Source: Catonia carolina
Taxonomy: Eukaryota; Arthropoda; Insecta; Hemiptera; Achilidae
Length of the DNA stretch: 64,000 nucleotides
Assembly: GCA_035578175.1 (NCBI GenBank)
Contig: JAQMRL010000002.1
Location: 133,302,171-133,366,170, forward strand
Direction: 5' to 3'
Shown: piece by piece, positions 56,493-64,000 of the stretch
Layout of the letters: each line of letters opens with the position of its first letter
How positions within the stretch are numbered: the stretch's first letter is position 1
The notes under the pieces: model-generated
The model's input: only the letters and a program-made list of their open reading frames with translations
Told to the model about the DNA's origin: nothing
The model's database searches: none
Position numbers and translations under genes: made by a program

Positions 56493-57110
56493 AGACTTCT
56501 ACGTACTTGTTCCTGTGGCTTTTGTTTACACTTTGGCATATTGACGGTGTTAACAAATTATTTTAATCCCATGAGCAGCACAGCAGTGAACCAGTAAAAT
56601 AAGCTGATCCTGGGAATTTTTGTGTTTATTGTCTACCCAATCATTACTATGCTTCTGCAAGGTAAACCGAAGGGATGAGTCGTTTCCTAGCTGCCATTAT
56701 AGTTAGTTAGGGTACTGTAGTAACCATGAGTACTACTGTTTATTATGAAAAGATATTTTTGTCTGCCATTCCATCAATATATTACTGTGATGTATTTCAC
56801 CACCATAACCTTGACAAATGTTGTTTTTGTTGGTAGTGGTAACTTGACAAGTATAGTAATCCCTCTCAACTGTCCTGTGGATAAAACATAATGTACTCTG
56901 TATTTTACTTATTGAAGTACAGTAACCAGCTATACACTAAAGTTATAAAATGAATATACAAACAAAAAGCTAATGAATTGCTAAATTAATAAAAAAGATT
57001 GTTTGTATGTAAGGATTACCGATTGTCTTCATCCTAGATTTTTCTGCCATATTGTGCCGGTATATTGATGCAACCATGATTCTTGCCATTTTGGTTAACA
57101 TATTTGTACT
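56493..57110. other. No gene seen
   Basis: AT-rich sequence; no recognised repeat. Confidence 0.4.
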
Positions 57111-57111
57111 A

Positions 57112-57208
57112 GTGTAGACAATGAAGGGTATTAGATGAAAATGAGTGGTGAACGAATACCAGACCTTTTTCGGATCTCTTGCATTAAAACCAGTTTACTG
57201 ACCACTAC
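57112..57208 (-). repeat. SINE-A fragment
   Basis: GATGAAAATGAGTGGTGAAC and TTGCATTAAAACCAGTTTAC correspond to the reversed SINE-A tail and anticodon region. Diverged. Confidence 0.45.
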
Positions 57209-57514
57209 AATAAGTTTTTTTTTTATTAGTAATTGTACTGAATGTAGAAAAAATGGAATAGAAAAAAAATTTTTTAATTAATCTTTTTTAATTTTAATTG
57301 TGTTTGTAAATCTATTAAACCACTCTTGGCAGTAATACACTATATTCCACAAATCTGAAATTTCCCAAATGTCCCAAACAGTTTGAATCAGTGGGGTTGG
57401 GTGTCTACTTCTTTACCTCATGTAACTTCAAATTAAAAATAATAATATGATCAAAGAAAAATTGTTTCTAGTTGTGGTCTTATCCCTAACTATATTCATT
57501 TATAAATTTTGGCT

Positions 57515-57610
57515 GGCTCGTGGTATATTGGTCAATATAATTGACTTCTATGCTGGGGTCTCGGGTTCGATTCCCAGTCATGTCTGGCATTTCATCTGTA
57601 TGTCACCTCA
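57515..57610 (+). repeat. SINE-A fragment with intact box B
   Basis: GGCTCGTGGTATATTGGTCA (box A region) and CGGGTTCGATTCCCAGTC (box B) are followed by the start of the SINE-A body. Confidence 0.6.
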
Positions 57611-57756
57611 TATCATTACCTATGCACAAGCGAAGGCTTATGTATGCGTCATCACTTAATGTACCAATGAAATCAGTATTGACTTGAGTATAGTTATTTT
57701 TTATTAGAACAATTGTTTTACTTTGCACGTAAAATTGGTAATGATGAGTTTTAAAT

Positions 57757-57915
57757 CTGGAAAAGACCTTTGTAGCATAGTGTTAGCACACTAACCTACA
57801 AAGCAGCGGTCCTCGGTTCAAATCCCTGCTAGGATTTGGAAATTTTCACAATTTAAAATCACTGTTTCTTGTTACACCATAGTTACTAATAACTGAGCTG
57901 TTGATGTGACTTAAT
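57757..57915 (+). repeat. SINE-B copy
   Basis: Head GTAGCATAGTGTTAGCACAC, box B GGTTCAAATCCCTG, tail start TTTGGAAATTTTCACAATTT, end near TGATGTGAC. Confidence 0.75.
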
Positions 57916-58106
57916 AGACTAAAAAGAAACCGGAAAAACATTTATGAATTTGAGGATACATGCAGTAAGAAAATGATAGTATATTACTGTTTGTATCAGT
58001 TTAATTTATTTATTAGTGGAATTCAATAGTAAAGCTATAAATTGTCAATCTAAGTAAAGTTGTAGTTAACTCATGATGTTTGGTCCTTCGTTTTATTTTC
58101 TCTTAA

Positions 58107-59067
58107 CCTGACGAGAATGGAGATTTTAGCAATCGTGCAGACTGTCATTTTACACCTAATAAAAACTCTTTTATTTCATTTAGTTTCATTCCTAAAAATT
58201 TCAAAAAATTACCATTTATTTATAAAGAATTTGTTATTAGAACAACGTTTGAACCAAATTTTTTCGTTTTCATTTATGACCAGAATGAAAATTTAAAATT
58301 TAAGGAAAAATATTTCCTTTTAGTAATATCAATTTATGTACGAAAAAGTGTCACTAAATCACTAAAAAATACAAAAACATATGTTTAGCTATATACATAA
58401 ATAAAGCAATTCATTGTACAAATAACAACATTAGATATTGCAAATTGATAGACGCATTCAAAAGATATCACACTTTTTGTTTAACAAAGTAACTTGCTGG
58501 ATGAAAAAAATGGGGAAAAAATCGCCTCAAAATAATGTGATGTCATTTCAATTTTTATTTACTCCTCTTCTATGAAAGTTCTATCTCTTTTCCATGTGTT
58601 GTTTTGTGTATCATCCTTTTCTAAACAGGATAGCATTAATCAAAATATGTTATCATTTATTTTGACGCTAATTGTAAGGTTTAACCGAGGGATAGGCGAG
58701 ACAGGTTGTGTTAACCTTCTTGGTTCGATTTTAGGGTCATAAAATTTGTCGCTGGCTCTTCTGATTAACTGATTTTGATTGTTACATTTAAAGCTAACTG
58801 ATTGTGTCATTCCCAAACAAATACTTTTTGTTGAAAAGTTATGGATGAAAACGTTCAAATTTTAGTACTGGCTCTTCAAAAAATATCTCTTTATTTCGCG
58901 TAACACGATTTTCATCGTACAAATATACAAGATACATCAAATGAAAGAAGAAAAAAGTCTCTATCTAATAAAACTAAACCCATTAGAAATGAATAATTGC
59001 TGAGATAATTGAGTTTAAAGAAAGATGATGACAAATGAGTGATATTGGGCCTCCCGGTTAGTAAGGG
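58107..59067. mobile_element. Possible piggyBac-like relic
   Basis: TTAA at 58103-58106 and 59068-59071 bracket a segment starting CCTGACG and ending TAAGGG, and both outer TTAACC/GGTTAA contexts fit. The ends match only weakly and there is no transposase frame. Tentative. Confidence 0.25.
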
Positions 59068-59259
59068 TTAATTAAATATGAGTGTTATTTTCTTATATGC
59101 ACTCTTAATGCCTACCTAATTGGTGTCTCTGTACTTTATGTTCACTATAAGAGAAATTTTATTTAATTATTTTGTTGTACCAAACGGTATTTAACTCTTT
59201 GGAAGGCTGGTAAAAAACATTTTTAAATAATAACTACCTAATTGTGTTTTTTTTTAATA

Positions 59260-59470
59260 TATAGAATTAGATATTAAATATCTAATTTAGTTTCTAATAA
59301 AATTAGATATTAAATCTCATATCTAATTAGATATTAGATATCTAATATCTCTTCCCCCGATATGAAAATATTAGTATTTTTAATTAATCGATTATCATAT
59401 ATAATTGATTAATTATATTATAATTATAATCAATTGTATAATTAATTAATCAATATCTAATATCTCTACC
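59260..59470. repeat. AT-rich palindromic low-complexity tract
   Basis: Repeats of ATTAGATATTAAATATCTAA and TAATTAATCAATTATA with many self-complementary stretches. Confidence 0.7.
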
Positions 59471-60111
59471 CCCAATACGAAAACAAGTATTGACTATCAT
59501 GTTAATAATTTCTTCGACTTGATTTAAAAAATAACATATTGATTACATTATTCTTCATATTTATTAGAAGTAATTTAATAATTTTTAAAACAAGTACACT
59601 GTAACACCCCAAATGCAATGAATGTGTTATTGGTTATATTTGAAATTTAAGCCAAATGTGTAATGAATTTTTTTTCAAAATTATGGTAGTTTTCAAATTA
59701 TGGTAAATTATGGTAGTTTTCATCCATAATTTTGAAAAAATTATGGTATTATTATGTTTAGGATATTTTGCTATTCAAGACAGTCTGTTATGGATTCCAA
59801 AATAGGTCTGTCAAATCATGAATTTCTTTTGAAACAGTATTTTTATCTTACATAAAAAGTTTATTACTTAAGGAAGGTCAATTGAATTGCTGTATTGTTT
59901 TTTTAAATTTAAGATAATTAACCATGATTTGGTAATTTATTCTGACAATTAGTTTCTGATAATGGAAAATAGCTTTTTTCGAGCTAAATTTAGTATTGAT
60001 TTTATTTTCTATTGTGTAAAAAACTTGATAAAACAGTTTTGTTTATCTACAATCGCTTTAATGGCTTTCGTTATTAATGACTTTTGTCAGTTACAGTACA
60101 AAATCCATGGG

Positions 60112-60215
60112 TTCTCACGTTTATGAATTTCCAGGCTGTAGCTGGGAGTCAAAGTTAGGATTTATTGCTGTGCAGTGTAGTCTAGCAAACTACTAGACCA
60201 CAGTGGCACGCAATA
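60112..60215 (-). repeat. Decayed SINE-B copy
   Basis: On the minus strand GCCACTGTGGTCTAGTAGTT gives a box-A region and GACTCCCAGC a decayed box B. Confidence 0.45.
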
Positions 60216-60504
60216 AAACAGGTTAATTGGTTGTAAATTACGTACTTACAGTGAGGAATTTATGAAAATACATCCTGCTTCTATTCAATTTAAATGACAA
60301 TACATTACTTCTTTTCAGTATCCTGTATTCCTCTTAATGTTGCTTAAATTTTCTTTTGTTTTATTTGCACTTATAAGTATCAGTGGATCCAACATCGTAA
60401 GATTATTACAAATCATTCAGATTTGAACAATTTTTAATAATTAATCACTTTATATTTGAATGGTTTATAAAATACTTTAACGATGGTTACTCCACCAAAT
60501 CATG

Positions 60505-60985
60505 TTCTTCTCAGAGTGCCTCTCCATTCCGAACGTCGGTAACCATCATGATAATGCTTACTTTATTGCTAGCCATCCGAAACAGTTCTTCTGTGCTTTT
60601 GTTAAACCATTCCCACAGGTTGGCCATCCATAAAATTCTTGTGCGTCCTTGTCCCCTTCTACTATTGATTTTGACTTGCAGAATGGATTGGAGTAATTCA
60701 TACCTGCGCTCAGCCTGCATGATATGACCGAGATATTGCAGCTTTCATGCCTTCAATACGCTGACCAATTCCGCTGCCTTGTTCATTCGACATAGCATTT
60801 CCACCTTAGTAATTTTCTGCATTCAGGATATTCACAAAATTTGAACACTTTCAATTTGTTGATGTTGGTTCTGTCAGAGTCCAGGCCTCAACTCTGTACA
60901 ATGAGACTGAGAACACATAACAATTCATGAGTATCGTTTTAGTATCAAGGTGGCTTTTAAAGACAGTATTCATGGTGTGGAAGAC
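60505..60985 (-). mobile_element. LINE reverse transcriptase C-terminal relic
   Basis: The minus strand encodes RYELLQSILQVKINSRRGQG, then WMANLWEWFNKSTEELFRMA and IMMVTDVRNGEAL with a stop, the end of an RTE/jockey-like ORF. Further upstream a degraded VEAWTLTEPTSTN is recognisable. Same family as the scrap at 63828. Confidence 0.75.
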
Positions 60986-62640
60986 AAACCATGTTAGTGT
61001 AAATAAATAAATAAGATCAAAATTAAAGCAGCATTAAAGGAGTACGTTAATGTAAAGAAGTAGTTTTTTGTCATCTATTATAAATATTTCAAATTTTATG
61101 TTTTTTTGTATTTCGAGAACCAACTAAAATTATTTTAACTTTCTTATGTATGTCATTGAATAAGAGCGAATAATTGACATAGAAAAATTTATCATTTTCC
61201 ATTTTAATGTCTAATTTACAGAATTTTTTATAGTTTATTAACTACTTTTTTTTTAGATGTAGTGGTTTTAACACCAAAATTTATTACCAACATTTTAGTT
61301 TTAGTATTCACTAAACAGTTATTAATAATAAATAGAACATGAGTTAATGAATGTGTGTGTGTGTGTGCGCGTGCGTGCGTGGGTGCGAGTGTGTGTGTGT
61401 GCGTGTGTGTGTTTGTGTTTTCAGGATTAATGCTTCAGTTTGGAGGTTGTAATAATAGCAAGTGAAATAAAATAAAAAAAAGAAAACAAAAAGTTTTTTT
61501 TTGTAACTATTTATTAAGGTAATTGGATACTTACTGAAGAAATGAATAAACAAGTAATATACAAAAACAAGTAATTAAATTTTTAAATAAATATTTTTAG
61601 AAAAAAATAGAAATATGTTTGGAATTATGATTATCTTATTATATTCCTATTGATTTGACTTGTTACCAAGTTTTTAAGTATTTTAAAATATGAAAAAAAA
61701 ATTTAAAATATTAAACATTAAAATCAGATGGCTGAAATCCTGTCAGCTCAAATTCAGCTGGTAAACCCTCAATTTTTGCAGAAGTTGCTTCTTGAAAAGT
61801 CTGTGCATGCATTAAATATAAGTCTATGCACTTATTCAAATGCATATAACTAAAATTATATAAAAAGAAATGCACATAAATTGAGGGTTTACTGTTGCCA
61901 ATAGTTTTATCTATTGAAAAAATTCATCAGAGGTATTCAGAAATCTTAAGTTAGTAATTTTTAGTAGGCACATTATGTTAGTAATATTTGTATTTTGTAA
62001 GAAATGAACACAAATAAATGCAAAATGTTGTATGATTTTTACCTTTTGTAAATGTGTTTGAGTTTTTTTAATCCTGTTTTAATTCTATAAAATATTATCA
62101 GAGAACATACTCAAATTTTTCCATTTGCTTTTTACTCAAAGAAATATTTTTTCAACCCACAATGTTTTTGGAATCATGTATACTAACTACACATGTATAC
62201 CTGTATGTATGTTTCTATAGATTTATACATACTAAAATAACAAAATAATGTTCTTTACAAATTGAACTAGTCAATTAGGGAGAACTGGTAGCCAGATATT
62301 GTCTTTTGTTATTCTACCGATGTCACTGCATTGACATGATACTGATTGCGGTGCCTGTGAATGGACAGTGTGAAAAATTGGCTGTTAGAACATCCAGTTT
62401 GAAGAAAGTCCAGAGTAAATACTTTATTTATTTTTCATGATGGTAATATTTATTTTGTTATTTTGTTAACCCAAAAAAGGCCTGGAAGAATATTGATGTA
62501 ACTACAGTATATATTTTGAGTATTCGTTCATTCAATGAAAAAGGAAGCGTTAAGTAATAATGTATGATCACAGTTCTATTTTACGAAGCATTATTGCAAG
62601 TGCCTTTCCATTACGTAGCCTACACTTAAGAAAAGGACAT
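60986..62640. other. No gene seen; GT microsatellite
   Basis: AT-rich. A compound GT/GC repeat occupies about 61352-61412. No exon recognised. Confidence 0.45.
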
Positions 62641-62678
62641 ACTAAAGTAAACAACATTAAAATTTGTAAAAATTGGTT

Positions 62679-62684
62679 TATTTA
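62679..62684 (-). terminator. Poly(A) signal of the minus-strand gene
   Basis: AATAAA on the minus strand (TTTATT on plus) just past the proposed stop at 62710, in AT-rich sequence. Confidence 0.4.
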
Positions 62685-62709
62685 TAAACAACTATGACAA
62701 TGTTTTGAA

Positions 62710-62862
62710 CTATCGTAAATTACTTTTTGTTATTTGAGATTGTTTAATTCTTTTTTGTTTTCGTTGTTTCAATAGATTTTGATGTTTTTGAAGTCTAGCA
62801 GAAGAAATACTGTTTAATGTCTTTACTTGATTCAAAAAGTTTTCAAACCTTTCTGCAGTATT
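62710..62862 (-). CDS. Probable terminal exon of a minus-strand gene
   Basis: On the minus strand a strong acceptor (a T-rich tract ending TTTTTTTCAG) is followed by 50 codons and a TAG at 62712-62710: NTAERFENFLNQVKTLNSIS, then ARLQKHQNLLKQRKQKRIKQ. The peptide is Lys/Gln/Asn-rich and helical, with a basic C-terminus that could be a nuclear or RNA-binding tail. A canonical AATAAA lies about 30 bp further. I do not recognise the family; upstream exons would be at higher coordinates and were not found before 64000. Confidence 0.45.
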   Translation of the reverse strand, partial: NTAERFENFLNQVKTLNSISSARLQKHQNLLKQRKQKRIKQSQITKSNLR

Positions 62863-63279
62863 CTGAAAAAAATTAAAAGTGTTTGAAACATCAAAAGTAA
62901 AAAATAAATTCGTACTTTTCATAAGTACTGGTTGTTAATCAGGCTTTGGAGTTAAAATGAAATTTTTTTCTAGTATTTTTATAAATCAGTTCGTTCAGAA
63001 ATGGGTCTGACAATTATTTCTTTTAAATTAAAAGTAATTCCAATTTCATGTATTGGAATTGCATCGTATAGTTTTATAACTATACAGTCGAAATAATTTG
63101 AATCTTTTCAACAGTATATAAATCAATTAATTGTAAATTTTATTTAGTAATATACAGTATATTATAGATTTATTTTTTATCAAACATCCTGTGTAGGATT
63201 ATCAATAGACATATTATTTAAAATAGAAATATATATTTTTCTAACCACCAGAATACGGTAACAGAAAACCTTTACCAAT

Positions 63280-63322
63280 GTTTTTAGCGCTTTTGTGTAC
63301 CTTGTACACATCTTCAGTAAAT
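63280..63322 (-). ncRNA. Decayed hammerhead-like motif
   Basis: On the minus strand: CTGAAGA core (63317-63311), an unpaired T, a 6-bp stem II GTGTAC/GTACAC with AAG loop, AAAA in place of the catalytic GAAA, and a self-complementary AGCGCT in the stem III position. This is the same architecture as the intact hammerheads at 63.5 kb, but with the essential G changed and a poor stem I. Probably inactive. Confidence 0.45.
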
Positions 63323-63490
63323 TAACATTTTTTAAAATATTTTGCTCATCACAATTTAAAACTTCTTTTTCCTACCATGGCAGATAAGGGATTGTTGATT
63401 CTTAAATTTAAAACTGATTAAGTTGTCTGAAGATGATACATCTTCTATAGATTTTTAATAAATAACGTTTTTAGTTTCAATTATATGTTA

Positions 63491-63534
63491 TTTACTCTGA
63501 TGATGGTGGATCCACCGAAACACGTGTAAGTAAA
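63491..63534 (+). ncRNA. Hammerhead ribozyme 1 (type I, small stem III)
   Basis: Self-cleaving RNA motif. Stem I TTTACT (63491-63496) pairs perfectly with AGTAAA (63529-63534). The core CTGATGA is at 63497-63503. Stem II is GGTGG/CCACC (63505-63509, 63512-63516), with one unpaired T before it. GAAA is at 63517-63520. Stem III is the self-complementary ACACGTGT (63520-63527), which has no loop and would favour dimers. The cleavage site is expected after A63528 (GTA). All invariant core bases are present. Confidence 0.85.
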
Positions 63535-63645
63535 AATAAAGGTTTGACGCAGTTTAAAAGGAAGGTTAGTGAAATTTATTATATAAAATAGAATTAATTT
63601 CAAACTGCAGGATGCATTATAAAGATTTATTTTTCAATTATGTTA

Positions 63646-63689
63646 TTTACTCTGATGATGGTGGATCCACCGAAACACGTGTAAGTAAA
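63646..63689 (+). ncRNA. Hammerhead ribozyme 2 (type I, small stem III)
   Basis: Identical in the core to ribozyme 1: CTGATGA at 63652-63658, GAAA at 63672-63675, ACACGTGT at 63675-63682, expected cleavage after A63683, and stem I TTTACT/AGTAAA. The conservation of every paired position argues that the motif was functional at the last amplification. Confidence 0.85.
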
Positions 63690-63827
63690 AATAAAAGTTG
63701 ACGCAGTTTAAAAGGAAGGTTAGTGAAATTATTATATAAATCCATTATATAAAATAGAATTAATTTCAAACTGCAGGATGCATTATAAAGATTTATTTTT
63801 AAAATGAGAATTACTATGATATGATGG

Positions 63828-63872
63828 TCGCCAACATTCGGAATGGAGGCGCACCTGAAGAAGAAGAAGAAC
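63828..63872 (+). mobile_element. LINE 3' terminal scrap with GAA tail
   Basis: MMVANIRNGGAP followed by (GAA)n matches the last residues of the LINE at 60505-60985 (MMVTDVRNGEAL), in the opposite orientation. It directly follows the ribozyme array. Confidence 0.6.
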
Positions 63873-63959
63873 GTACAGATTAAATTATATGTTATTTATG
63901 CAAGTATTTTAACCATTATGTATTATGTATATTATCTTAGGAGTTTGTTGTTCTAGAAG

Positions 63960-64000
63960 ATGGAAACTGTTTCTCAGTATGATATAGACCTTGTGATCAA
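63960..64000 (+). CDS. Possible start of a coding exon, cut by the window end
   Basis: After an acceptor-like AG (63939-63940) and 19 nt, an ATG in good context (GAAGATGG) opens METVSQYDIDLVI to the edge. Too short to recognise; may be chance. Confidence 0.15.
   Translation, partial: METVSQYDIDLVI

Larger units (their letters stand above)
63475..63800 (+). repeat. Tandem array of two ribozyme-bearing units (155 nt)
   Basis: Sequence from about 63475 repeats with a 155-bp offset and near identity, except for an insertion of about 14 bp in the second unit near 63735. Each unit contains one hammerhead. A precursor cut at both sites would release a 155-nt monomer (63529-63683). Confidence 0.9.

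Overview
This is animal nuclear DNA, most likely from an insect with a large, AT-rich, repeat-heavy genome. The support is the arthropod-type transposon families (mariner, Tigger/pogo, piggyBac-like and hAT elements, several tRNA-derived SINEs, jockey/RTE-like LINE tails), the short exons between long introns, and a perilipin of the insect lipid-storage-droplet type. A hemipteran is possible but cannot be fixed from sequence alone. There are no bacterial-style operons; nearly all short open frames are chance or transposon debris.

Layout. (1) 0.9-7.3 kb, + strand: a four-exon gene for a short (183 aa) perilipin/PAT-domain lipid-droplet protein. Its introns carry a LINE tail, SINEs, a MITE and a striking 31-bp-arm hairpin. 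(2) 7.3-40 kb: a gene-poor region of nested mobile elements. It holds paired copies of a ~1 kb unclassified repeat, a rearranged mariner with two inverted 3' ends, two piggyBac-type MITEs arranged as a 1.1 kb palindrome, Tigger/pogo relics, a large foldback element with a Tigger inside it, a TAC microsatellite born inside a repeat, and LINE tails with clear target duplications. (3) 40.4-55.7 kb, + strand: a complete nine-exon coding region for microspherule protein 1 (MCRS1; 487 aa, with MCRS_N and FHA domains), a chromatin-complex subunit. All splice phases agree. Its introns contain an intact mariner with perfect 30-bp inverted repeats and a full 357-aa transposase, a hAT element with a perfect 8-bp target duplication, an IS630/Tc1-type element and LINE relics. 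(4) 55.7-64 kb: a Harbinger-type MITE, more SINEs and LINEs, a probable minus-strand terminal exon with a poly(A) signal (62.7 kb) and, at 63.5 kb, two tandem hammerhead ribozymes 155 nt apart.

The two recognised genes are functionally unrelated (lipid-droplet coat; chromatin/NSL-INO80-type complex). The most notable find is the tandem hammerhead array: complete catalytic cores, a perfect 6-bp stem I and a self-complementary stem III, matching the small dimer-forming hammerheads known from Penelope-like retroelements and retrozymes. A decayed relative lies about 200 bp away on the opposite strand. Exon coordinates were set by hand from splice signals and family similarity; repeat edges without a target duplication are approximate.
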